Part shown: positions 21,562 through 31,282 of the stretch, piece by piece
Layout of the letters: each line of letters opens with the position of its first letter
How positions within the stretch are numbered: position 1 is the stretch's first letter
Assembly: GCA_017311315.1 (NCBI GenBank)
Contig: CM029634.1
Coordinates: forward strand, 23,922,391-23,986,390
DNA: 64,000 bases
Direction of reading: 5' to 3'
Origin: Dendrocalamus latiflorus
Taxonomy: Eukaryota > Streptophyta > Magnoliopsida > Poales > Poaceae
Translations under genes and position numbers: made by a program
The notes under the pieces: model-generated
The model's database searches: none
The model's input: the letters and a program-made list of their open reading frames with translations, nothing else
Told to the model about the DNA's origin: nothing

Positions 21562-21594
21562 ATACGCGCGCGCGCGTGCGCGCGTGTGTGCATG
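21562..21594. other. 33-bp alternating purine-pyrimidine tract
   Basis: Strict purine-pyrimidine alternation, mostly CG and TG steps, spans 33 bases. Such tracts can adopt left-handed Z-DNA under supercoiling; here that is only a sequence-based possibility. Confidence 0.7.
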
Positions 21595-21772
21595 ACTAGG
21601 CAGGACCTTTCTCATACCATCTTTTTCCATATTCAAGGAGTGATGAGGACTCTACCTTATAAATCGGTTTTCCTCACCATGCCTTAGCAATATGGTACTA
21701 AACCATGCATACTTTGGAATTTAAGGAAATAGGCCATAATTAAATAGGCCAATTTCTAACAGAAGGGACGTA

Positions 21773-22209
21773 CAACCACCAACTTATTCTTTCATAATAG
21801 TAATTATATCCATCAGAGAGCAATGCCCAAAAAAACTTGCTTTGTCTTCCGTGGAACATACATGCATGGCTAGTCGTGCAGGCTTGGATCGATGCGAGCC
21901 TAGCCCACCTCCCCCAGCAAGAAGGGAAAACCAGTCGTACGTCACCCGTCCCAAAAGGTCAGTTTGGCCTAGGGATGTGCACGACGTCTCCAGGGGGCGC
22001 CGTGCCGGTGCCCCACGCCTCGAGCCGGCCGGCTCCCCAACCGACGAAGAGTTGTCCCCTCCCCCTCGCTCGCTCCCCACGTCCGAAACAACGACTTCTC
22101 CGTGAAATTGGCCGGCAAAATCAGCACATGCCCGCCAGGCAAGCGCTTGCCCCGCGATCGACGCCTTCTCACTCACCGCGCCTCGCGCGGTAGCAGCGGT
22201 AGGCAGCTG
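21773..22209. other. GC-rich segment without a recognised gene
   Basis: Overlapping frames of 118-130 codons on both strands give low-complexity Pro/Ser/Arg-rich proteins with no known motif. It may be the 5' flank of a lost gene. Confidence 0.35.
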
Positions 22210-22212
22210 TTA

Positions 22213-23003
22213 GAGCAACTCCAGTAGGGCCCCTACTTGAGCCCTCAAACCTCATATTTGAGGGCTTGAGGCAAAAACAGAACTCCAGCAGAGCCCCTAC
22301 TAGAGCCCTCAAATTTAAGGAGGCCCTCAAATCCCCCCTCCAGCCCTCATTCCCAGGGGCCCCTACTCTGGCTCTCATTCTTCCGTTTTTTCCCCGCCTC
22401 GGTGAAAAATCCCCCGCCCCCGCCTCCCGGCTTCTGCTCGCCCCCCGCCTCCTCCGCTTCCTCGGCTCCTCCGCCCGGCGCCTCGGCTCGCCCGCCGCCT
22501 CCGCCCAGCACCTCTGCTCGCCCGACGCCTCCGCCCGGCGCTCACTCGTCGCCGCGCCCGATGCCTCTGCCCGGCGCCTCGGCTCGCCCACCGCCTCGCT
22601 GTGGTGGTGCCGTCCGCGGAGAAGTGGTGGCGCGGAGGAGGATCCGGAGGCGTGGCGGCCGGAGAAGGTGGAGAGTGGCGGCGCCGAGCGGTGGGCACGG
22701 GTGGAGGAGAGAAGGAGGCGCGGCGGCCGAGAGGAGAGGAGGAGGCGCGGGTGGAGGAGAGTAGGAGGCGCGGCGGCCGAGAGGAGAGGAGGAGGCGCGG
22801 GTGGAGGAGAGGAGGCGCGGTGGACGAGTGGGTTGAGAATGAGAGTGGGTCCTACATGTCATTCTCAGTTGCAATGAATTTGAGGGCCCTGATTTGAGGG
22901 CTTCTGCTGGAGTTCAACTCAAAAAACAGGGTGCTCAAAAGTAGGGGGAACCCTCAAATCAAAAGTAGGGGCTCTGATTTGAGGGCTCCTGCTGGAGTTG
23001 CTC
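22213..23003. mobile_element. PIF/Harbinger-like element with GC-rich cargo
   Basis: Ends are GAGCAACTCCAG and, inverted, GAGCAACTCCAGCAGG, with the 3-bp duplication TTA on both sides (22210-22212 and 23004-23006). Both ends repeat the theme GAGCCCTCAAAT / ATTTGAGGGCTC several times. The interior (22400-22850) is extremely GC-rich and holds near-identical tandem words (GGTGGAGGAGAG, GCGCGGCGGCCGAGAGGAGA). Its open frames on both strands look compositional. No transposase is encoded. Confidence 0.85.
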
Positions 23004-23006
23004 TTA

Positions 23007-23470
23007 CGCGGTCGTTCTCGCTCGCATGGCTCTTTCAGCGGTTAGGTAAGTGAACTCGCGGCGGCGTCGCCGTCGCCAGCGACGCCTGTGGCGATCACCA
23101 GCGACTCACGAGCTCACACGCACGCATGCGTCGCGTCACCTTACCTGAGGACCGAGTGACCCACCGACAGATACCTTGAGATGCACCCCAACGTACGCGG
23201 GTGCCGTGTCGGTCCGGATGGTTTCCACGCCGCTTTCTGCAACCAAACGCACGCCGCTCTCCCCTTCTCCTGTGTCTTACGGTGAGGTGGTGCATGCTCA
23301 TCGGCCCTTTGAATTTTGCATCAGCCGCCAAAAGCTGCGTTACAGGGGATAAGTTAATCCGTCACTCACTCGGTCAGGAACCTTTCTCTGAGATTCCACT
23401 GATCAGAAACATTTCTCGGCTTCTGACGCAGCATCTTCACACGACTCGGTACGGATGCAACAAACGTTTT
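23007..23470. other. No gene recognised
   Basis: Short frames on both strands have no recognisable domain. It is moderately GC-rich sequence between two small transposons. Confidence 0.4.
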
Positions 23471-23762
23471 TTTTGGCCCCGTTTGTTTTAACTTCAGCTT
23501 CTGACTTTTTGTTTATTTTTTACTATTTATAAATTTCGTCTTTTCTTTTATTTTTTCACTTTTTTAGCTCTTTTGCCGGCTCTTTTTTTCCTGTATTCAT
23601 GAGCGTTGTCTGAGATGAGCTAACATATTTTTTCTATTTTAATTTTTTTCTAAATTTAATTACGTTAAATAAGTCATCTTCAGCTACAGTGAAATTTCAG
23701 CTAGCTATAATGTATTTTCAGCCATAAAACACAACTTTTCAGCCCAACCGAGTAGGACCTTA
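23471..23762. mobile_element. MITE family 2, copy 1
   Basis: Collinear with 29488-29768 over about 280 bp (shared words TTTTTCACTTTT-like, GAGCTAACAT/GAGTTAATTT, TACAGTGAAATTT, CAGCCCAACCGAGT/AGTCCAACTGAGT). Starts near GGCCCCGTTTG and ends near GAGTAGGACC. Non-coding. hAT-like ends are suspected but no duplication was confirmed. Confidence 0.65.
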
Positions 23763-24523
23763 GAGTCAAAAGCCTAGAGAAAATAAAGTTGGCACAAAAC
23801 TATGTGTTGCAACTTGCAAGACCTCACAAAGTCAGCAATCAGTATGGTATGGACCATACCATCATGTTATCCTATGTAAACTGTAAGGTAATAGTAGCTT
23901 CATGTGCAGGGAAAGTGGCCACGCACCCACCCTAGTCTGGATTACAAGTAACAGAATGCAACGAGCCTGTTCAGATTCCAGTGTGCAGAAGTGCAGATAA
24001 CACGAACTACGCTAAACCAGCACACAAGACTGATACTTCCACACTACTTAAAGCAAATATATTCTTCTCATATGTAGGAATGGAAAAATGGCAATAGTCC
24101 CATTCCCTATTCCCTGACAAGGAATCCCCCTATCAGGAGACGGAGATGGAGGAAATCTTTCCTCACGGGAATATAATTTGGACCAAAACAATCCCCATCA
24201 GGGGTGGTGTGGACGGGGACGCTCCCCCAATCCTCATACCCGTTCCCTGTTGGGGACCGATGAGAAAGTGCTATATGGATGTTTGACATATATTACTTAT
24301 TTACTTATATACTCTCACAAATTTTAGATCTTAGCGTTATATGATGGTATTGTATCTTTCCTTAGAATTTGTGATAAATTTATACATCCTTTATTAATCT
24401 AATCTGCATATTATTGTTGATAATGATTAGTTGTGTAATCTATGTGATTAGTCGATACCGTGTACACCAGAGCTGTGGAACGGGAGGAGTTGTGCCATGT
24501 TCATGTAATCGGGGGTGGGGATC
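23763..24523. other. No gene recognised
   Basis: 24080-24260 has repeated 'ggggac/attccc' words on both strands, typical of a small dispersed transposon. The rest is AT-rich. Confidence 0.35.
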
Positions 24524-25020
24524 TGTGAGACACCCTATGTCATTACCGAGGGGTAATAACATTTAGGCAACAGATTATTATTCGGTTAGCCGGTAGAACA
24601 CCACTCTAACGAATAACTAGAGACAGTACCTTCATATTACAGTACTTTTGCCATACAAGGCTAAAGTCTTTAAATACATAATTTCCTAATATACTACCAT
24701 CCTATAGAACTTTTACAGAAGTTCTTTTGTTGGCTCAATCTATACAAATACCTGATACAACTATGTAAAAACCCTAACTCCTAAAGACTAAACATTAAAG
24801 ACAGCCTGTTTGTCTCCACCTCCAAATATGGCATCCAACTCACCAAAGTCCTTGATATGCTTGTCCATGTTACCCCCTGGTATCCTATGGGTCTAAATAC
24901 CCCACATCCAACCTGAGGTAATCCCTAGCCAGATAGAGTGCTGAAAATCACTCTCTTAGGTTTTTGAGGGGAAAATTTGAGACACTATTCACCCCCCTAT
25001 TGTCGTTTGTCAGCCCTACA
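24524..25020 (+). repeat. 5' LTR of a decayed Copia-like retroelement
   Basis: The sequence runs from TGTGAGACACC to CAGCCCTACA and contains the ATTCACCCCCCTATTG motif of grass LTR ends. A degenerate primer-binding site (TGGTAGTAGAGACC) follows, then a gag start codon 57 bases later. No right LTR was found, so the element is truncated. Confidence 0.65.
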
Positions 25021-25076
25021 TGTGGTAGTAGAGACCAGTCAGCTCTTCTTCATAGATCTTAACCGGTCTTAGAGTC

Positions 25077-26350
25077 ATGGCATCAGACAAATACTTAACC
25101 AAACCACCTACCTTCGATGAGGTTGACTTTTCTTATTGGAAGCCCTATATGTCCTTAGGGGTGCAAACGGGTCGGATTCAGACGGATATTGTTGTTACCA
25201 TATCCTAACCCATATTTTTTCTCCGGATTCGGTACCAATCGGATTCGGTGCCGGATCGGTCGGGATTAACCCGTTTGTAAGGAATGCATGCAGTACAGCA
25301 AATGGAGTAAGAGGACGTACTGTCAAGAACTTGATGTTACTACTTAATAGCTGATGTGGAAGATTTTATTTTACCATTGCAAAAGAAAATGAAACATCAA
25401 ATAGTAGCACTAAACTGAAATCAAATTTGAAGACGTATCGGATTCGGACGGATATTGCTGTTACCATATCCTAACCCATATTTTTTCTCTGGATTCGGTA
25501 CCAATCGGATTCGGTGCCGGATCGGTCGGGATTAACCCGACCCGTTTGCACCCCTAGATGTCCTCGTACACCCAAGCCCAAGGACACTCAATTTGGCTCA
25601 AAATCAAAAATCCTTATGCTATGTCTGCCGATGATAATCTGGTAAATACTTTGGATGTAGAGGCAAACAGCAAGTCATGAAACTTTCTGATTTAGGGGCT
25701 CAGGTAATTTGAGTTTGAGCGAGTAGCTCATTTAGCATCTACTCATGGGATCTAGAAAATCATCGCTGGCTCCCATGAGAGCTCTACTGTGATCAAGGAA
25801 GTGAGATAGAACTAACTCAAGAAAGAATATTCGAAGATCAAGCAAAAGCATGGTGAATCTTTGGATAAGTTGTGGAGAAGATTTAACAAGATTATCCATA
25901 AGTTGCGTACTATTGGCTTGACTTATTCTGACTCTAAGAATGTACGTCAACTATTAGGTGCACTTGATGCGAAAGTTTGGAGGATGAAGATTTTTTTCAT
26001 CAATGACAACACTGTCATGAGTGAGCTTTCTCTAGATAAGCTCTACTCGAGGTTAAAGATACATCACATTGATTTCATCTCATGTCTTCTAAAGATAGAG
26101 TTGATGGCTCTTATAATCGACCCTGCTCAAAGTAGCTCGTTTACCCCTTTGGATTTTGGTTCTTTTAGGTTTTCGTTGTCCGCTTTGCATTCCCTAAGTG
26201 ATGAGCAGTTAGAGAGACTTCATGAGGATGACTTAGCACTTCTATCCAGTAAATTCACAAGAGCCTATAACAAAGATGAGAATCAAAAAGAGGAGTGACC
26301 ATTTCACTCTCTTCAAGTGTGGTGAGTCGAACCACACTCGGGTTAAGTGC
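25077..26350 (+). pseudogene. gag pseudogene of the Copia-like retroelement
   Basis: The frame opens MASDKYLTKPPTFDEVDFSY, a common Copia gag start, and is cut after 27 codons by a MITE (25156-25556). It resumes with SIWLKIKNPYAM, then HGESLDKLWRRFNKIIHKLR and ALDAKVWRMKIFFINDN (UBN2-type gag). The remains of a CCHC knuckle (FKCGESNHTRVKCPK, near 26315) have lost the first Cys. Several stops (25675-25830) and a shift near the knuckle disable it. No protease, integrase or reverse transcriptase follows. Confidence 0.7.
25156..25556. mobile_element. hAT-type MITE with internal direct repeats
   Basis: Ends TAGGGGTGCAAACGGGT and, inverted, ACCCGTTTGCACCCCTA are flanked by TATGTCCT and GATGTCCT (7 of 8 match), the 8-bp duplication of hAT elements. 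Between the ends a block of about 105 bp (GGATTCGGTACCAATCGGAT) occurs twice in direct orientation, at roughly 25170-25275 and 25437-25540. It interrupts the gag frame. Confidence 0.8.
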
Positions 26351-27011
26351 CCCAAGCTAAGGACTCTAATATCACTTGTAGGACCGACAATGACAACAGA
26401 GGGGTGGTGAAAGTTATTCATGCTCTATCTTCTTAGGTGCATTTTAATAACTCCATTGTCAAAGGGAGAGAAAGATCTGTAAAAATACATATCTAGAGCA
26501 TGATTTGAAGTTTTTGTGTAAATTCTTGCTAAGTGAGAGCTTTTGTGTTTTTGTTGTGATTATCTTGATCATCTGATCTTTTCTCACTATGACCAATGTC
26601 AGATAGAACAATTATTCTTTCGTATAAACCTAGAGTGAGATTTTTAAATTTCTTTGGTGGAGTTAAAGCCTTTTGTGGAAAACTTGCTCTATTAAGTGAC
26701 TTCACTCCATTTCTCACTAACATGGTCAGTTTCAATCATTCCAATACTTTTGTGACCATTTTGAGTCTCTCTTTGCAAAATTCCCTCCTTATTTCTAAAG
26801 CCACATTCTATTTGTATTTTTGACAAATTACCAATAGACTTATCAAAGAGGAGATTGAGGGATCGTGTAAGAAGGTTTAGGATATTGTGTGATAAACTAT
26901 TACTAAGTTTGTGGAGTTGAAATTTAAATTTTGCAATGTTTGCTGTAGTAGGGGTGGCCCCCACTTGAGCCCATCCAACATGTTTGGGGGATTGTAGGAC
27001 CCAATGTGATA
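26351..27011. other. No gene recognised, probably the decayed interior of the retroelement
   Basis: No pol motif could be read in any frame. Frames of 68-90 codons lack known domains. Confidence 0.4.
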
Positions 27012-27019
27012 TGTGTAAT

Positions 27020-28419
27020 CAGGGGCGAATCCACCGTGGGTGCTAGTGGGTGCTCGAGCTCCCCCTCCTCTCACCGTGGAAGAAGAGTCAGCTGGCCCCG
27101 GTCCGGTCGGCGGTCGCCCGGAGCCGGAGGTTGAAGAGTTGAACCACGCCGCCCAGCATGCCCAGCGCCAGCATGGCCGACGGCGGGACCCCGCTCTTGC
27201 GCGTGAACCACGCCTGGTTCGTCATCGATGGCGCCATCAACATCGTGGCGGACTGGCGGCTGAGCGGCCGACGACCTTGTCCCGCTCGCGCGCAGGCGCG
27301 ACCGCGTCGCGAAGAGAGCCCGCGACTATGTTCTGCGCGAGGAGGCCGACGTTGTGGATGGTTGTCGGCGATCCCGGAGCGCAGCCTCGCCCTGCGCCGC
27401 CGCCGAGGCCCCGTTTCCTCCTCCACCTACTACGGCGCCACCATCGTCGTCGCCGAAGATGAGCAGGGCTGCCGCCGCGAAGAGGCGGTGCTGGATGTGG
27501 CCGGTGCAGAAGGCGAGGTAGAGGAGGCGTGGGTTGATGCTGGCGGAGAGGAGTACTTCTTCCTCGCGCTTCCACCCGCCATGAAGCTGGCATGCGAGAA
27601 GAGCAAGACAATCCACGCCCCGTCCGCCATGTTTTGCGTCTCTGGGAGTCGGGAGCTATCCATGGCATCGACCGCACCAATTCATTGCAGGGAAGCGATT
27701 TGCGGGATTGACGCCCCTAGGGTGTTCTTTGAAATGCCGCAATCACCATGAATGTGCTTCTGTTTTGGATTCCAACACAGCATGGGAGGCGCTCCAGTCT
27801 GCGCAGGCCAGGGAGTCACTGAGGGCCAACAAGGATGTGGTGCGCAAGGTGGTGCGACATTCACGGCATTCCGGTGCTTGCTGTCGCCCACCAGGTGTTC
27901 GACAAAATGTCAATTCGTAATGCAGGAGCTTCTGGTCTGGATTCTAACACAGATTAAATTATCTTTGTTAGCGTGTATATAATCTATGCTTCATACTACA
28001 ACGCAGAAAGTGTTTCATCAAGTGTTGGCTGTGCAAGGGGGCTCAAGTGGCGCTGTGAGCCATGATGATCAACCATTGAGGCTGCAGCAAGGTGGTGCTC
28101 TCGCCAGCACAGGCCAGAGCTACTGAAGGATATCCACAGGGGCGAATCCACTGTGAATGTGAGTGAATATGTGAATGTGATTATGTGAATCCCATTTTAT
28201 TATTGTTCTACCGATTAGCTAAGTTGTTTAATCAGTTATTAACTAGTTTTTATTTAATTATTCTTAGATTTATAAAAATGAAGAAGCGAACTTTGCACAA
28301 ATATTTCTCAAGCAATGCCAATGGTAAAAGACTAGTAGATATAGCTTTGATATATTTATGTTGTGCTATAGCCGCAATTGTAGAGCTCCCCCTCTATTTT
28401 CATCCTGGATTCGCCACTG
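27020..28419. mobile_element. hAT-superfamily element with GC-rich cargo
   Basis: The left end CAGGGGCGAATCCA and the inverted right end CAGTGGCGAATCCA are flanked by a perfect 8-bp duplication TGTGTAAT (27012-27019 and 28420-28427). Sub-terminal AGCTCCCCCTC blocks occur at both ends. A further internal end-like word, CAGGGGCGAATCCACTGTG near 28137, hints at a nested or rearranged copy. No hAT transposase was read. 27060-27730 is GC-rich and coding-like on both strands; on the minus strand a hydrophobic run PPSAMLALGMLGGVVQLFNL resembles a membrane segment, but the source gene was not identified. Confidence 0.85.
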
Positions 28420-28494
28420 TGTGTAATGACATGTATGCTCTTCTAAGAGATACACAACTGTAAGGACAATATTGTAATTATGCTTTATGGATAT

Positions 28495-28760
28495 ATACAC
28501 ACACACACACGCACTGGTTATGTACTCGTGCATTACAACGAAACTCATTGAATGTATAGAAAATTATGCTATAGAAGAGAATTGCTCTGATCGGTTGGAA
28601 AGTGAAGAATAACGAGAAGTTAAGAGAATAAAGCGGTTAAAGAAGAATGGACGTACAATCACCAACTCGTTCTTTTGTAATAGTAAAGATATAAAGATAT
28701 TTATTTATTTACTATTATAAAAGAACAAGTTGATGGTTATAATGGAGAAGGGGTAGGCAT
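28495..28760. mobile_element. Helitron-like remnants, head to head
   Basis: 28516-28692 is a short minus-oriented relative of 20830-21772 with a CCAG end and a start near TACAAAAGAACG. Immediately next, 28706 onward reads TTACTATTATAAAAGAACAA in plus orientation, the same 5' terminus facing the other way. A (CA)n run precedes the first. No coding content. Confidence 0.5.
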
Positions 28761-29268
28761 TGTTCACCCATCACAACTACTATACTACTCTCTCAGTTTA
28801 TTGTTTGCTTAGTAGCGATAACATTTGCATTTTTTAGATGTTTTTTTAGAAAAAAAATGGTCAGACCGACCGACTGGCTGGTCAGGCCGTCGAACGGTAT
28901 GACCAATACTTTAATAATAGTTGTATTTTTTGAGATGAATGTTTTGCTGCCCGGCAGTCAGACCGGCTGCCGATATGGGCCGCGTGCCGGTGGAGCGCAC
29001 ACGCTATGTGACCAGGCCGCCAGCCTTTTTGTGCAGCTTAGCGTTCAGGCGAGAGGTTAACGGTTTTTGACAACCTTCCAATTCCAAACATCTTGACGTG
29101 TCAGAACCACGTTGTTTGGAGCACATTTAGACGTGTCAGAACCACTTTCCATGTAAACGGATTTAACGGAACCACTACAGTTCGGCGTATTATTACGTAG
29201 TAGCATAGACTTATTTGGCACGAGCTAGCGTCGTTTGGTTCTAATCACCGGTCGCAAGCAGACCAACA
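28761..29268. other. Downstream flank of the anthocyanidin reductase gene
   Basis: No gene was seen. It includes GGTCAGACCGACCGACTGGC and related CAGACCGGC words at 28858-28975, a short repetitive patch, and the 3' untranslated region of the minus-strand gene. Confidence 0.4.
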
Positions 29269-29487
29269 TCAGTACGGCAGAATTCCCAACGCCTTGCCGT
29301 ACTCGACGACGACGTCGTCGTATATCTCATCCAGGGTCTTGTACTTGAACTCGAACCCGTCCCTGACGAGCTTCTCGGACGAAAGGCAGACTCTGGGCTT
29401 ATCAGGGAGGTCACCAAAGCTGCAAAAATGAAACACACACACACATCATCATCAGTGCACGTCCATCAGAAAAACGCAACGGACATT

Positions 29488-29768
29488 TAGGTCCGCTCAT
29501 TTTAGCTTAAGTTTCTAGTTTATTTTTATTATTTCTAAATTTTATCTTTTTCTGGATTTTTGACTTTTTGGTGCTTTTTTGTTGGTTCTTTTTTCGTATT
29601 CGTTTGTATTGTCCGTAATGAGTTAATTTGTTTTTTCTATTTTTAATTTTCTTTTAAAATTTAGTTATGTCAAATAAATCATTACCAGTTATAGTGAAAT
29701 TTTAACCAATTACAGTGCAATTTTAACTATAAAGCAGCTTATTTTAGTCCAACTGAGTGGGGCATTAG
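29488..29768. mobile_element. MITE family 2, copy 2, in the last ANR intron
   Basis: Collinear with the element at 23471. It fills most of the 386-bp intron between the last two exons and ends about 37 bases before the exon 5 donor. Non-coding. Confidence 0.65.
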
Positions 29769-31064
29769 ACATATTGAGCACTTGAGTTTTGAGGACGATT
29801 CGTACCGATCGATTTTCACGTTGTACTGTGGATACTTTGCTGCCAGGAAACAGGCGAGCTCCACGACGGTGGTGTCGAGACTGCAGCAGATGTACCTCCC
29901 TGAGGCCGACTCCTCCTCGGCCACGAACAGCTCCGCACGGCAGAGATCGTCGACGTGAACCATGGATATGGAACCGGAGGCCATCTGGATGCTTTTCAGG
30001 GTGTCGATCATCGTCTCATCGCCTGAAATCACACACGACGTGCTAACCGCCATATGACACCGGGAAAGAGATGAAAAGAACACGAGAAAATTCAGAAGAT
30101 TTCTTATGCATCTTTCAGGCAGTTCAGTTAAAGTTACTACTGAGCTTCAAAAAAACGATGCCCAACACTCGTGCTCCTCACCGGATAGAAAGGAGAGGCT
30201 AGCGGCGACGCTCGTGTTGACCTTCGGAGCCGGTGCCACACCCACCGTGAGGACTGGGCACAAGGTGACCAGGCTGATGTTGTTCTCCTGCGCGAACTTG
30301 CATGCTTCCTTCTCTGAAAGCACCTTTGAGATAGGGTATGCCTGCAACGAAACGCGGCACATCGCTTGAGACGGTAGATAATTGTACGAGACTGGCCCTG
30401 TCTGAACATGCGTATGTACCCAAACTGGTGACTTCTTATCGGCTTTGAGGTGCTCGACGTCGGACCAGGACTCCTCGTCCAGCACTTCTGGTGACTGCGG
30501 CCGCTGATGATGTCAGGATCACGCGCTTCACCGTCCCCGCTTTCACGCACGACCTCATCACGTGGAGAGTTCCTCGGACAGCAGTCTCAATCACTTCTTT
30601 CTGCCGTCGCCAAACGAAGTAGAAACAGTTGTCAACGGGGGGCCTCAGAGTGTGTGACAACTTATATTTTCAAAAAAAAGAGTGACGAAGAATGCATGCG
30701 AACTACCAGACCAACAACACAACAATGGTGTTAAAATCAACCTCAGGATTCTCTGACTGGAGGTTCACCGGAGCGGCGATGAGGAAGGCGTAGTCGCAGC
30801 CGGCAACTGCTTCGTCAAAGCTGCCTTCTTCGTCCAAGTCGGCGCGGAGGACCTTCAAGGGGCCACGTGCTTGCAAGTCCTTGAGGTGGGAGTTCTTCTC
30901 CATGTCATCTGGGATTCAAAATCACAATGCCTAGCAGTTTCAGGCCCGTTCATATTGGCTTTTGGTTTTAGCTTTTGAATAGTAATAGTTTGTAAAGTAA
31001 CTTATAGAAAGATACACTTGCATGCGATTTTAGTTGATATAAATGAGTTCACTACAGTATGTAC

Positions 31065-31275
31065 TGAAGGAAATCAGAGGGCGGAAGCCTGGGTAGAACA
31101 TCTTCGGTGAGACGGTTTCGTGTTACTTGAAGATGAGAATACAACAGGGATTAAATAGCCGAGAACCCATGACCGGTTGCTCTATATTACATGGAAACGG
31201 ATTCAAACTTTCTATCTATACCGGCCAAGGTTATCTCTAACTATGTTTGTTACAAGAGAGACTATATCTCTAACA
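31065..31275 (-). repeat. 3' LTR of the Copia element
   Basis: Starts TGAAGG and ends CTAACA on the plus strand. It matches the other LTR at 209 of 211 positions by eye. Confidence 0.93.
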
Positions 31276-31282
31276 CTCCCCC

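Larger units (their letters stand above)
20830..21772 (-). mobile_element. Helitron-like non-autonomous element
   Basis: On the minus strand the element ends in GCAAGTGACTAG followed by T, the CTAG-T end of Helitrons. It starts near TTACTATTATGAAAGAATAA, matched in a shorter relative at 28516-28692. No terminal inverted repeats or target duplication are expected or seen. The interior includes a GC-rich stretch (21120-21450) open in several frames, possibly captured, without a recognised protein. The exact 5' base is uncertain because no TC start is clear. Confidence 0.5.

Noticed and set aside
30137..30550. A 137-codon minus-strand frame across ANR exons 3-4
   Set aside because: It is the out-of-frame reading of ANR exon sequence and a retained intron. 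The conserved motifs lie in the other frame.
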